Source: Chlorokybus atmophyticus (taxonomy: Eukaryota; Streptophyta; Chlorokybophyceae; Chlorokybales; Chlorokybaceae). From it: a stretch of DNA of 55,042 nt. This document shows positions 33,666 through 46,229 of this stretch, one piece after another. The translations under genes and the position numbers were made by a program. Numbering within the stretch: position 1 is the first letter of the stretch; each line of letters begins with the position of its first letter. The DNA lies in assembly GCA_009103225.1 (NCBI GenBank), contig RHPI01000772.1:496084-551125 (forward strand), written 5' to 3'. The notes under the pieces are model-generated. The model ran no database searches and was not told the DNA's origin. It was given only the letters and a program-made list of their open reading frames with translations.

Positions 33666-34849
33666 TTAACGCTTACCAAAATGAGGATTTCTACGCAAAC
33701 GTGCCCAAAATGCCTTGAATTTTGCTGGATTGCCTTGATCCACATTGTAGCCGTTTGGCGCGCGTGAATACTCGCGAATGAACTTGGCTTCTAAAGCATC
33801 CAGCTCGTCCTTGGTCGTAGCCCACCCCAAAGACCGCATCTCAACTTGGTTTTGAAACGGTTGAGTCACGTCCAAGTCTTGCTGCAACTTGCGAGGTGGG
33901 TGACGTCGGTGTTCATGAAATCTTCGTACTAGGTTGCTTGTTTGTCCTATATAAACTTTGCCTTCATGTATATGCCGTAGTAGGTACACAAAACCATGAC
34001 TACCCTTCAAGGCTTTGCGACGGCGCGGTTGCTGCGAGTGGCTTTGAGTAAAGGTGTTGCGGGTAGTGCGAGTGTGGCATCCATGCGACTATTGTTGAGT
34101 AAGTCACGCACCTCATTCGCGACCTGCGTGCAAGATGTGTTTTTCAGAGCTCAACTTGTGCTTCAAATGCTACAACACATGAAGCATAGTACATACCTCA
34201 TCAGATGTAGTGTTGTTGGTCTTTTTGTATTTGGGGTCTTGCTCATGGATGGCATCGAGGTAGTCAGCAGCTTCGCCATCGGAAAGTAAGTCTTTGGCCT
34301 CGTCAAACGAGCACGCCTTGTAGCAGACTACCAACTCCACCATTTGTTGGGCGCGAATTGGTTTTTGTCCAATTTCATTGTGTTTAGGGTTAAGTTCTGC
34401 GAAAACTTGATTCCAAGCCGCATAGGCAATAGTGCGTTTGGTGTTGGAGGGAAGGTCATGCCCCAAAATCTTCATGAAATGTTTGCAACCACCTAACACA
34501 TCAAACACGCAATGTATTATTAAATAAATAAAAATGTTGTAACTGTATTTTATATCATGAGGTTCATATGGATAGCACCTGTGATGATGCCAACTCCGTG
34601 TTCCTGCTTGAACTTGTCGCTAGCGCGAATGACATCTTTAATGAAGATGTCAGCTTTTGACTTCGTAAACGGGATGCTGTCGTAGTCTTCAGGGAGTACA
34701 CCATTGTTGTCGAGGAGAAGCTTTTGGGCATTGGAGAGCTCCCAAGCGTCTTTGCGTGCACGCTTGCGTTGATCTGGAGCTTCCTCATGTTGTGTCTTAA
34801 CCCGCTTGAAGATTGCGCGTGAGTCAAAAGAAGCTATCTGCATCAGCAT
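33666..34849 (-). CDS. GIY-YIG nuclease-domain protein, four exons, next to a Helitron
   Basis: Minus-strand exons are 34849-34579, 34492-34197, 34123-34112 (a 12-nt microexon) and 34031-33666. All have GT-AG borders and compatible phases, giving about 314 residues. The N-terminal half is a charged helical region (DQRKRARKDAWELSNAQKLL; RTIAYAAWNQVFAELNP) of unknown fold. The C-terminal 110 residues are a GIY-YIG domain: GFVYLLRHIHEGKVYIGQTS, then NLVRRFHEHRR with the Arg and His, and later a Glu in LEAKFIREY. Such domains nick or cut DNA. The frame is intact while the adjacent Helitron is decayed. The first exon also carries an acceptor (gatgcag) just inside the chosen ATG, so a longer spliced form starting in the Helitron is possible. 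Confidence 0.72.
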
Positions 34850-34955
34850 GTCAGTGTTAACATATAAATAAAACAATTATATGTACATATCCATAGACGT
34901 AGAGATTGGTATTGAATATGATGTAATGAATGCAATTGCATTGTGATTTACCTGT

Positions 34956-35496
34956 TACCATGGTATGGGTTGCATGTCAATGGCTTGAGGCATGTCCGTC
35001 AATGTCAACAAAGATCGGTTAGTATTTCTTGACAACACAACATACCACAACCCGGGCACAAATGCATGTCGCATATTGATTATTGTTGGTGTATTAAGAG
35101 TAGCACCCTGTACTTTATGTCCTGTAATTGCATATGCTAGTTGTAATGGAAACGTCGATTTATAGAACGACTGGCCTTTGTGTGTATGTGTTTTATAAGT
35201 GGATCGTGTGACTACAATGCTTTTTTAAGTGTCATTTAAACATACTTCAATAGCTGATACGCGTTCACGATAAAAGCGTAATTTTGTAACAACTCCTACA
35301 GCACCGTTGGCGGCGCCAATATTCAAGTCTAAATTAGCAAGTAAAATAACTTTAGCACGTATTGCAACTGATGTTAACATATGAAATTTGGGTTCGTTTA
35401 TCCACTCTGACAAGTCAACTTCATTGGTACCATTGCTATATGGTATGATATTATGTATTTCATCTTCAGGAAATAGACTACGGATGGCTTTGTTGT
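34956..35496 (-). pseudogene. Helitron helicase, C-terminal part
   Basis: Motifs: VAIRAKVILLANLDLNIGAA and NGAVGVVTKL, then FPLQLAYAITGHKVQGATL and WYVVLSRNTNRSLLTL, the late Pif1/RecD helicase motifs. One in-frame TAA (35227-35225) interrupts it. It ends at TAA 34958-34956, immediately followed by a good splice donor (cag|gtaaat). Confidence 0.85.
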
Positions 35497-36861
35497 TGTT
35501 ACGGCCTAGCTACTACAGCTGGTCATGTACAGTGTATATATAAGTTTAATTAGCGAGAGATAAAAGTTTAATGAACCTTGGTTGGATTATCTTGGTTTGT
35601 CATACAAGCTTTGAAGGCGTGTGTTTGTGTTTGAGCTTTAACACAAAGCTTTAACACGAATGCAATGCATCGCTAATTATAGGCCTGGCTAGTTAGAGCA
35701 TTTGAATGCATCTGATTAGAAGTGGTTGACTAGGGATTACCCTATTCATGAATGTATGGGCGTCTTGAGTAGGAAGATAAAAGCACATGGCTTTAGTATA
35801 ATGATTTATTAACGCGATGTGGGCTTATGGGGCCAATCGCGTGAAACATCATAGGAAAAAGCATGTGTAATTATAAGGTTCATTTAGGCCAATCCAAGGC
35901 GGCTTATTTGGATCAGATGAATAGAGCAAAGTAGCCTACCTTAGGGTGAACAAAAAGGACTTCGCGAAATGAGTTCGCGAAGGGGTTGATTCACCTGTGA
36001 AGTGAATCAACATAGTGAACTAAAATAGTTCACTGGTTCAGTTACGAACATGAACTAAAATAGTTCACTAAGAGTTCGTGAGTGAACTAAAATAGTTCAC
36101 TGGATCAGTTACGAACATGAACTAAATAGTTCACTGAGTTAGCTACGAACATGAACTAAAAGTAGTTCACTAAGGGTTCGTAGTGAACTAAGTGAACTAA
36201 GTGAACTAAGTGAATCACCCTAATATGAGGGGACTAATAGAAGAGGGAGCCAAAAGTGAATCACTGGTGAACTAAATTAGTTCACTAGTAGAGTGACTCA
36301 TAAAGCCGACAAGGTAGTGAACTAAAGTTGATTCACTAGTGAATCAACTATTAGATCACTTCGCGACGCGACGTCGCGACAGAAAATCGGCTAAGGCATT
36401 TGCCCCCTCCCGCGTGTGCCGATACGCAGCGCGTGACAGCGCCGCCTACCATGGCCGCAAGCACAAAAATCGCGGATTAGCATTATTGGACACTTTGCAG
36501 AATGCCAGTGAACTAATGCCGGGTGAACTAAACTAATCACTTGGGTGAGTGAATGGGGATCTGGTAGAAGGCTTCGAACCAAGTAGGTCTTAGCCAAGAT
36601 AGTTCCTAGTAAAGCTCATGGCGATGGATTTCGCCATAAAAAAGGAGCCAGTCGCGGGTGGAGGGTAGCCGCCGCACGACTTGAGCTCTGGGCTTTTGGG
36701 GCTAAGGTAGGGGTACCTAAGCTAGGTGACCATAACCCTTAAGTTGCCAAGTAGTTGTTCATTCAACGAAAGGTGGTTAAGGGAATGTACAGTCACTACA
36801 TGTAAAGTGTGTGATCACTGTACATAGTTTTGGTGATAAATACCCCCCGCCCGGCGTAACA
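35497..36861 (+). repeat. Gypsy-3 5' LTR
   Basis: 1,365 bp, about 96 percent alike to the 3' LTR by eye. Its centre (about 35985-36360) is an array of short palindromes built on gtgaacta...tagttcac. Confidence 0.93.
35985..36360. repeat. Array of agttcac/gtgaact palindromes in the LTR
   Basis: About eight inverted units of the form gtgaactaaaatagttcac or close variants, plus a short direct run of agtgaacta. The equivalent region of the 3' LTR (about 42540-42965) has one unit more. It may be a regulatory site cluster or may form RNA hairpins. Confidence 0.8.
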
Positions 36862-36951
36862 GCTGGCCTCGGAGCTTGGACATACGATTTTGAACCACTC
36901 AGGCCGTGGTTTGGGGCCACTTTGATTCGGAAATTAGCGCTTCCGAAGCGC

Positions 36952-38186
36952 ATGCCGAAACAACGCCGGATTGGAAATTATCACAAGTGGCGTGAGACTT
37001 TTAGTAGTAGCGCCAGTGAAGAAGATTACCGCGAAAAAGAAGCCTATTTCAAAGAAAAAAGGCTAGTCGCGGCAATGGCGGAACAAGCGGAAGCTTCGAA
37101 TCCACCGATTCCCCAGCTAGGGAAAAAGATGGAACGAAGAATAGCCGAGTTGTCGCCAAAGTACAAAAAAATAGCCTTGGCTTGTTGCAAAGAAGGCAAA
37201 AAGGCCAAGCAAGGCATCTTGAGGCTAGTGAAGAACCTCGAGAAGAATGAGGAGGAGCTCACGCGCCTCCGTGTCCTTGGGGAGCAGAAAATGAAAAAAC
37301 TCGAGGACAAAATAGACTCGGTCCAAGTAGGACCAAGTACCAAGTATTTTTAAAAATTCCCCCGGCATGGACAGGCAAAAAAGGGGAGGATATAGACGCT
37401 TGGTGGAACCAAGTCGAAGTGACTTTGGCTACGGTTCTAGAAAGGCAAAGGTTGGGTTTTGCCGCGGGATACTTAGGTCCAAAACCACTTCAGTTGTGGA
37501 AGGACCATAGGTCTCATTTGGTTGAGCCCACCTTTGAATCCCTAAAGGAGTTTTTGTTTAGCCAATATAGGACAGTGGACCCCGGGCTTGATGCCAGGGA
37601 TAAGCTATCCGATTTGAAACAATCGGGCAAGTTGATCACGGAATTTGTGAGCCAATTCAACCTGTTAGCGGCTCAAGCTGCAAATGGGGGAAGGCCACTA
37701 AGCCTGATTGAAAAGGCCAACCTATTCATTCGAGCCTTGGATTCTAAGCTCCAAAAGCAACCAGATATTATGAGGTTGCAAAAGACCGATATAGAGTGGA
37801 CTCAGGAGAAGTTCACGGAGCTTGAGAATACGGCGAGATGGGTCGGCCGGAATTTGGCTAGCATTAACAAAAGGGATAGAGAAGAGGGTGGAGACAAATC
37901 CGGGGGAGGAAAGGGAAAGAAAAGAAAAGGATTTGCCCCTCAATCGGAGATGGAAAGTCCGGTTGAAAAGGAGAAGTCTTCAAAGACCCCTCTAAAGAAA
38001 AAGGGTAAAAAGCCGTTTGGCAAGAAACCCTTTAAGCCAGCCTACCAGGGCAAGGCAAGACTCTCCAGTGAAGAGAAGGAGAGAAGAGCTCGGGAAGGTT
38101 TATGCTTCAATTGTGGCGAAAAGGGGCATATAGCCTCCAAGTGCCCGAAGAAGGGAGCAAAGCCGACCGAGGATCCCACCAAGTGA
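36952..38186 (+). pseudogene. Gypsy-3 Gag with one CCHC knuckle
   Basis: It starts MPKQRRIGNYHKWRETF, with a Lys/Glu-rich coiled region. The capsid core has FESLKEFLFSQYRTVDPG and KLSDLKQSGKLITEFVSQF, followed by a basic tail and the knuckle CFNCGEKGHIASKC near 38103. A one-base frameshift lies in the homopolymer ttttt-aaaaa at about 37348-37358. The frame closes just before the protease frame. Confidence 0.85.
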
Positions 38187-38195
38187 CGGTGTGGG

Positions 38196-40511
38196 GTGGT
38201 TGCTTGTATAGGAACGGCGCCAAAGGAGCAAAGTAGTGGGCGACTTGAGAACAATAGTTGTATAGCTACAACGATGAAGTTGCCTATGAAATGCGATGTT
38301 TGTTTTGGGAATGAGTTTGAAGATTTGCCAAGAATTAATTCACTTGAGGTAGGGCATGAGCGAATTCTCATATGCGTGCCACTTCGTGAGTTAACAAGTA
38401 CTTTGACAAATTATTGGCAACTAAAGCAAACTAACCCCGAAATTAAGGCGTGTGTTCTAACACCCAAATATTATGGTAAGTGGAAAAGGTTGTTAGGCGG
38501 TATGCGCCGTATGGGCACATTACCAAGGGCCAAATCATCTTTCGCCACTGACTTGCAAATATGGTGTGATGATGCAAGTGATCGCCGAGGTTCACACATC
38601 AATCCTAGGCTAAGTATGGTCTTCGATGCATTAGTGAATGAGAGGGCGTGTGGTGTCTTAGTTGACACTGGTGCCTTAGAAAATTTCGTAAGTGCCGAAT
38701 TGGCAAAAAGGGTCTCGGCCACCATTGAAACTACCAATGCTAGGGCAAGCCTAGTAGGTGAGTTACATTGTGAAGTAAGTGGCGTGACAGAGTTGCTAAT
38801 TCGAATGGGGGATTATAGGACCAAAATTAAGCTGTATGTGGTCAAGTCCCTTATTCCAGGCATAGACGTGATATTAGGTGATAGTTGGCAAAAGCACGTG
38901 AAGTTAGAATTGTCAAGCGTGCCACCTTCTATTACAATCACACAAGGTGACAAGCGTTTCGCTTTGACACCTAGTATGAACCGTAAGCCTAACAGAAGGA
39001 GTAAACCCACCATCGACTCAGTTGATCAATGGTTAAAGGGTGACTCTGAATTGGCTGTAGGTTGCCTAAGCATAGTGGGGGACTTGGAAGAGTCAAGTGA
39101 AATTGATTGGGAAAAGGTACACCCGGTGGTGAGGGAGTTTATGGATATATTCTCCGCGGATCTACCAAGTGCACCGGCAAATAGGTTTGTCTCCCATTTA
39201 ATCCCACTAAAGAAAAGGGCTGGGCCTCCGCCGATAAGGCCATTGTATAGGCTAAGTCCCAAGGAACGAGATGAAGCAAAGAAGCAGGTGAACTATCTCT
39301 TAGAAAGGGGTTTGATAGTCGAATCGCAAAGCCCCTATTCGGCTAATGTAATTTTTGCCGAAAAGAAGGGAGGCAAGCTCTGAATGTGTGTTGATTATTA
39401 TTATAGGTCATTAAATGCACAAACGGTGATGAATGCCTTCCCCTTACCGCGTTTGGATGATTTGTATGATCAACTAGTTGGGAAGTCGTGGTTTAGCACC
39501 CTCGACCTAACTAGTGGTTATCACCAAATACCTATCGCGATAGAAGATAGGTATAAAACAGGGTTAAAAACCCCTATAGGTCATTATGAATATACGGTGA
39601 TGCCATTTGGCTTATGCAATGCGCTGGCCACATTCCAAGCGGTAATGAATGAAGTATTTAAAGAGGAGGTAGGGAAATTCGTCCTAGTGTACTTGGATGA
39701 TGTTATTGTATTTTCAAGTACAAAAGAGGAACATGAGCTTCATTTACGAAAAGCCTTGAGTATGCTAAGGGAGCATAAGTTCTTGGCGAATTTCAAGAAG
39801 TGTGACTTCTTTGCTAGGGAAGTAGAGTACTTGGGTAATATTGTAAGTGAAGAAGGAATAAAAGGCGATCCAAAGAAACTCGAAAGAATTAAAGACTGGG
39901 CTGTTCCTAAGAATGTAACGGAATTACAGAAATTTTTGGGGTTTTGCCTATGGTTCCGCCGTTTTATGTTAGGCTATTCAATTATAGCCGCTCCACTCAC
40001 TAGTTTGACAAGTACCCGAAAACCCTTCGAATGGGGTCCTAAGGAGCAACAAGCCTTTGAAAGGCTTAAGGCTGCTATGACCTTACTTCCGGTATTGAAG
40101 TTGCCGGGAATGGACAAGCCATTTGAGGTAATAAGTGATGCCTCTTTGGCAGGAACCGGGGCTATACTAGTGCAAGAGGGGCATCCAGTAGCCTTTGAGA
40201 GTTTCAAGTATAAGCCCGCGGAGAAGAATTACTCGACCACCGATCAAGAATTATTAGGTGTTGTGAAAGCGTTGCATAGATGGAGGTGTTGCTTAGAGGG
40301 GAGGCATTTTAAGGTGATAACAGATCACAACCCCTTGGTACACCTAAATACGCAACCTAATTTGTCGCGACGCCAAGTAAGGTGGCATGAGTATTTAGTG
40401 CGATATGATTTTGATTGGGAATATAGGCCAGGTAGGATAAATGCGGCAGATCCTTTAATTGGCATCCCGCGTTATCCGAGGATTTGGCGTTACTTGCATT
40501 GGATTATGTGA
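38196..40511 (+). pseudogene. Gypsy-3 protease, reverse transcriptase and RNase H
   Basis: The protease has GVLVDTGALENFVSAELA (Asp-Thr-Gly) and IPGIDVILGDSWQ. RT begins at YLLERGLIVESQSPYSANV, meets an in-frame TGA at 39381-39383 (where relatives have Arg), and continues with STLDLTSGYHQIPI, MPFGLCNALATFQAVMN and LVYLDDVIVFSS (YLDD active site). RNase H has VISDASLAGTGAILVQEGH, TTDQELLGVVKALHRW and FKVITDHNPLVHL. A frameshift near 40465, after AADPL, moves the integrase to another frame. Confidence 0.92.
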
Positions 40512-41944
40512 GTGACATTCCTAACCAAATAATCGCAAGTTATACTAATTGCCCGGAGTTCCTTTTGGAATTCAACCAAGTGTTAAAACCACATGGGGCA
40601 TTTTGGTATAAAGATGAAGAAAAGATTGCGGTTCCAATGGATGGGTCACTTAGGTCAAAGGTGATTGAAGAATCACATAATCCCCCTTACCGTGGCCATT
40701 TTGGTATAAGGAAAACTACCGAGTCTTTTGCTAGAAGGTATTGGTGGCCGACCTTAAGAATTGATGTCGAAAGCTTTGTAAAGAATTGTGACTCATGCCA
40801 AAGGAATAAATCCGTAAGGACAAAACCGGCCGGGAAATTACAACCTTTGCCCATACCAGAGGGGGCTTGGAAGTCAATGTCTGTTGACTTCATAGTCCAA
40901 TTACCTAAAACGGTAAAAGGGAATAATGGAATGGTTGTATTTGTAGACCGGTTTAGTAAGGTTGTTCACTTAGAACCAACTCCTCCAAAATTTACGGGCG
41001 AGGATTTTGCCCATGCCTTTTTCAGGAGATGGTACGCACAACATGGGATGCCCGTGGATATGATTTCGGATAGGGACTCGCGGTTCACTTCCGCCTTTTG
41101 GCGTGAGTTATGTGATACATTAAATTTGGATAATAAGTTATCCACCGCGTTTCATCCTCAAACAGATGGGCAAACCGAGCGTGTGAATCAGACAGTGGAA
41201 CAACTATTGAGGCATTACTCACTAAAGAATATTAGAGATTGGGATACATATCTCCCTTTCGTTGAGTATGCCATCAATGATTCAGTGAATGAGTCAACGG
41301 GGATGACACCACTTTATACTGGTTATGGCCGCCATCCATTGAGTCCAGTTGAGGCTTTAATGGAGAATATGGGGGCTAGGAAAAGAGTCAACCCCTCGGC
41401 TCAAATTTTGGCTCAACGATTAGGGCAGGTGCAAAATGAGGCCAAGAGGGCCTTATTAGCAACCCAAAATCGTATGCGTCAATATGCCGATGCCAAGAGG
41501 GCAGAGGCCGTGTTTGAAGTGGGACAAGAAGTCCTACTTAGCACAAAGAATGTGAGGATGGAGTCTCTCGATGGGGCCCGAAAACTATTACCCCGATGGC
41601 TTGGACCATTTAAGGTAGTAGAAAAGATAGGGGCTGTGGCATTCAAGTTAGAATTGCCACCGAGTCTTAAGATACATAATGTATCTCATGCCTCGCTATT
41701 GAGAACCTATCACTCAGATGGGTCGGTGCAGCCACCACCACCCCCAATGTTTATAGAGGGAGATTGGGAGTATGAAGTGGAGGGTATAATAACCCACAAA
41801 GGCCGGAAAGGCAGATCTCCCAGTTACTTTGTGAAATGGAAGGGTCATTCGTTCGAAGCATGTGAATGGATTGATGAACCTAACATGCGAGCACCGCTTC
41901 TGATAAAGAAATATTGGAGGGAGCTAACGGTTGCCCAAAGATGA
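40466..41944 (+). pseudogene. Gypsy-3 integrase with C-terminal chromodomain
   Basis: The HHCC zinc domain is YRGHFGIRKTTESFARRYW and FVKNCDSCQRNKS. The DD35E core is MSVDFIVQLPK, MISDRDSRFTSAFW and HPQTDGQTERVNQTVE. The C-terminus is a chromodomain, WEYEVEGIITHKGRKG and YFVKWKGHSFEACEWIDEP, which directs insertion to H3K9-methylated chromatin in chromoviruses. The frame is open to its stop at 41942-41944. Confidence 0.93.
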
Positions 41945-42090
41945 AGTCCAGGAAGGTCCATTTCTGAAGATATATATTTTCCGCCTTTAGAAGTAGTTCC
42001 ACGTTTTGACCTATCAAGTTACTGGTCATGGCTTGTCTTCCTAGGTTGGAAAGCGTGGAGAAAGAAATTGAGCAGAGACGCTCAATAACT

Positions 42091-42103
42091 AAAGGGGGAG
42101 CAT
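42091..42103 (+). promoter_or_regulatory. Gypsy-3 polypurine tract
   Basis: aaagggggagcat lies immediately before the 3' LTR, where second-strand synthesis is primed. Confidence 0.85.
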
Positions 42104-43469
42104 TGTTACGGCCTAGCTACTACAGCTGGTCATGTACAGTGTATATATAAGTTTAATTAGCGAGAGACAAAAGTTTAATGAACCTTGGTTGGATTATCTT
42201 GGTTTGTTATACAAGCTTTGAATGCGTGTGTTTGTGTTTGAGCTTTAACACGAATGCAATGCATCGCTAACTATAGGCCTGGCTAATTAGAAGTGGTTGA
42301 CTAGGGATTACCCTATTCATGAATGTATGGGCGTCTTGAGTAGGAAGATAAAAGCACATGGCTTTAGTATAATGATTTATTAACGCGATGTGGGCTTATG
42401 GGGCCAATCGCGTGAAACATCATAGGAAAAAGCATGTGTAATTATAAGGTTCATTTAGGCCAATCCAAGGCGGCTTATTTGGATCAGATGAATAGAGCAA
42501 AGTAGCCTACCATAGGGTGAACAAAAAGGACTTCGCGAAATGAGTTCGCGAAGGGATTGATTCACCTGCGAAGTGAATCAACATAGTGAACTAAACTAGT
42601 TCACTAGTTCAGTTACGAACGTGAACTAAAATAGTTCACTGGTTCAGTTATGAACATGAACTAAAATAGTTCACTGGTTCAGTTACGAACATGAACTAAA
42701 ATAGTTCACTAAGGGTTCGTAAGTGAACTAAAATAGTTCACTCGTCCAGTTACGAGCATGAACTAAAAGTAGTTCACTAAGGGTTTGTAGTGAACTAAGT
42801 GAACTAAGTGAACTAAGTGAATCACCCTAATATGAGGGGACTAATAAAAGAGGGAGCCAAAAGTGAATCACTGGTGAACTAAGTTAGTTCACTAGTAGAG
42901 TAATTCATAAAGCCGACAAGGTAGTGAACTAAAGTTGATTCACTAGTGAATCAACTATTAGATCACTTCGCGACGCGACGTCGCGACAGAAAATCGGCTA
43001 AGGCATTTGCCCCCTCCCGCGTGTGCCGATACGCAGCGCGTGACAGCGCCGGCTACCATGGCCGCAAGCACAAAAATCGCGGATTAGCATTATTGGTCAC
43101 TTTGCAGAATGCCAGTGAACTAAATGCCGGGTGAACTAAACTAATCACTTGGGTGAGTAAATGGGGATCTGGTAGAGGGCTTTGAACCAAGTAGGTCTTA
43201 GCCAAGATAGTTCCTAGTAAAGCTCATGGCGATGGATTTCGCCATAAAAAAGGAGCCAGTCGCGGGTGGAGGGTAGCCGCCGCACGACTTGAGCTCTGGG
43301 CTTTTGGGGCTAAGGTAGGGGTACCTAAGCTAGGTGACCATAACCCTTAAGTTGCCAAGTAGTTGTTCATTCAACGAAAGGTGGTTAAGGGAATGTACAG
43401 TCACTACATGTAAAGTGTGTGATCACTGTACATAGTTTTGGTGATAAATACCCCCCGCCCGGCGTAACA
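42104..43469 (+). repeat. Gypsy-3 3' LTR
   Basis: 1,366 bp, the partner of 35497-36861, followed by the target duplication gttgt. Confidence 0.93.
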
Positions 43470-44500
43470 GTTGTTGTACTGTATAACATCATGAACATGA
43501 GAGCAAATTGTAATAGTATTTGCAGTAAAATTGCTTTCCCATGAACCATTCATGATACAAGAATGCAATGTATCTTCTACTAGACCTTGTGAAGGAACTT
43601 CACTACGAATGACATTAAGAAATCTCAAGTATTCTTGATCAGAATCATGACGAATAGATGTGTTAAGTGCATGTTTGTGAGCAACATTCCAATAATGACT
43701 ATGTCCATTATGACACTTATCACAAGGTTGTGTGTTCTCACCACGACTATGTTTGCAAACCGGTGGTAGTTGTTTGTGATCACCAACAAAAATGATTTGA
43801 ATCCTTTCTACAAATGTTGTTGGGGCATATAGCTGCCGAACGCGCAGAAATAACAAATTAATGATCTCAGCAGTTAACATGGAGTATTCGTCAATGATAA
43901 AAACTTGAGTAGCATTCATTATAGCATAACGCGTGTCTATGGGTGATAAATATGGTAAGAAACTGCCAGCACAAGGTATTCCAAAAGCAGTATGAACAGT
44001 GCGTGCAGTTGTACTCAATCAAATAGCTGCAGCTCCTGTAGACGCACATAGCATAACTTTTAATCCTAGATTTCGTAAGTGATATGTGGTCTTTTTGGTT
44101 AAATACGTTTTACCGGATCCCGGTGTCCCCGATATAACATGAAAACCCGAGTGTTGTGAAATAATGTGATCAAAGACACATTGTTGCTCGGGACTTAACA
44201 GGCCATGTGCAATATCTTGAAACTCATGAACTCAACCTAATGCTTCAATCTGTTGTTGTGTTACAATTTCGTTGATGTGCAAATCATTCATATTAGGAAT
44301 GTTGGTTGTTGTAGTATCAACTGATTGTTTTCCAACCATTTGCAAAAAGTAATTGTTGTATTTGATACTCCGTAAATAAGTGTTTAGTACAATAGGTGAT
44401 AATATGTTGTTCCAAAGTGTAGGTATTATCATCCAAATACCCACGAATAATGCATTCATCATAATACGAGCGTTGTTTATTGTCATCACTTAATAACTCA
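43470..44500 (-). pseudogene. Helitron helicase, N-terminal part
   Basis: The Walker A motif is VISGTPGSGKT, followed by VMLCASTGAAAI, then a TGA (44021-44019), then STTARTVHTAFGIP. The Walker B motif is IDEYSMLTAEI, followed by IIFVGDHKQLPPV. It breaks off at SHVHDVIQYNN, where gypsy-3 is inserted, and resumes at 35496. Typical Pif1-family order. Confidence 0.88.
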
Positions 44501-44632
44501 TGCTCACTCCTAAAATGAACTTTGCTTAATAGATGATTGAAAAAGTATCCTTCCATGTTATGCACAGGATGACAATCTGTAAATTTGACAATCTGTGGTT
44601 CTTTTAGTTGATTCACAACAAACCCCAGTGAG

Positions 44633-46038
44633 TCAATTAACGTGTCTTTGGGCAGAACGTACCGTGAGGAGTTGTTGACACCTTTGGTGCGATGATATTG
44701 ACGAAAGTACTCGAAAAAGGACACCAACAAGTTCCTGTGGGCGTGCACAATAAATGTCAATTGAATGTATCACAACATGTTGAGCACCTTGTAATAGTGT
44801 GGTACGCGATAAAGGCATATGAGAGTCGATGTAAATCACACGGCTTGATTTTTGAATAATAGGTATTTCCAAGCAAGTCATAGCAGCTTCAGATGGAGAT
44901 AATGGTTTGGACAAGTACATGGCACTAATAAATCGTAATGCGGTATCTGATAAACCATTCAATCCCAACGATTTTGCATTGTCAATATTAATGTTTAGTG
45001 CCCCAAGCGGTTCAGTCTTCATAGTGTACTTAAGTATATATAAAGACCAATTATCATTTGTCACCTTCTGTACATTACAATGTGCACCCCATAAAAGTAA
45101 CAACGACGTATGATATGGAACAACATTACGATCTTGATAACGTGGTCGGTAATAATCATAACGTTTACTATTGCCATTGAACTTAGCTACACGCTCTGAT
45201 TGTGTATCATATGGAAAACCATAACGACATTCACTATTGAAAGCACGACAACCACTTCCGACGGGGCTACAAATGTGTAATTGCTTTTTCCTTACATACT
45301 CAAATAACACACGTTGGTACATGTCAGTTGGTGGAATTATGGTTTCAGTGTTATCATCATACTGTCCCGGTATGAATGCAACAATCTCATTTGAAACACG
45401 TTCAATATCGTCTTGAGATAACCATAACATAACATGAGCATGTAAAGACCCACGATGTTGAGTTTCATAACGTATCACGTAGTGTTCTACATTACCTAAA
45501 ATTTTCTTGCGAATGATGTATGCTTGAAAAAACACTGTAAAACGATGATGAAATAATCTGGCACATTCAATGGTGCATCACGCCATGTAAAGTTTAAATC
45601 GATGTTTTTGAGAAAGTTTTAAACGTCAACAATTTCGGGCCATTTGGTTTCGCTTACTTCATCAGCAGTTAACGCGACAAACAGCGTAGGCATACCCCAA
45701 TGATCAACCAAAGTAAGTAAGTCACCCAATTGTGTGCGATGCCCACTGGGTGATCCGATAATAGAACTAGGAATTTTGTACTTGATGATATAACGAACAG
45801 CATCTTCATCTGATGAATTTGGGAGATCCTTGCGATATTTCATGATGGATTTGTTCAATAATATGGTGCGACATTGAGTAACCAACATCAGGGCTTGACG
45901 GATGTGATACATTAATAGTATGTAAGGTTTATACAAGGTGAACATGGAAAAAGCCATGGAACAACGCATTTGAATATAATCAGTAAAATGACGTATATGT
46001 ACACCTTTAAAACTACCAACACCTTGTGGAAATAACAT
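44633..46038 (-). pseudogene. Helitron Rep (HUH) domain
   Basis: The upstream part shows MPTLFVALTADEVSETKWPE, the conserved start of the Rep region. The HUH motif is ETQHRGSLHAHVMLWL and the tyrosine motif is YILKYTMKTEP, with the Tyr and Lys expected for strand nicking. A frameshift lies near 45540-45570. The rest of the frame (DTALRFISAMYLSKPLSPSE) matches the region linking Rep to helicase. Confidence 0.88.
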
Positions 46039-46229
46039 TGGAAATTTGTACTAGCCTCAGAGGAATGAATTAAGATTGTATGCGCATTGGTGGCACGACA
46101 AGTTAAACCACCAGCAATAAAATTATTGGGTATATGTGTGTTGTTGGTGGGTGTCTCAATATGAAGTAATGTGGTCAGAACGTGTAATCTTTCTTGATTA
46201 TTAACTACATTGAGTAAACCACGACGACA

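Larger units (their letters stand above)
35497..43469 (+). mobile_element. Gypsy-3: chromovirus (Ty3/gypsy with chromodomain)
   Basis: A 7,973-bp element with LTRs 35497-36861 and 42104-43469, TGTTAC...GTAACA termini, a polypurine tract and perfect 5-bp target duplications (gttgt). Gag, protease, RT, RNase H, integrase and chromodomain are all recognisable on the plus strand. It is younger than the Helitron it interrupts but carries at least two frameshifts and one nonsense codon. Confidence 0.95.
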
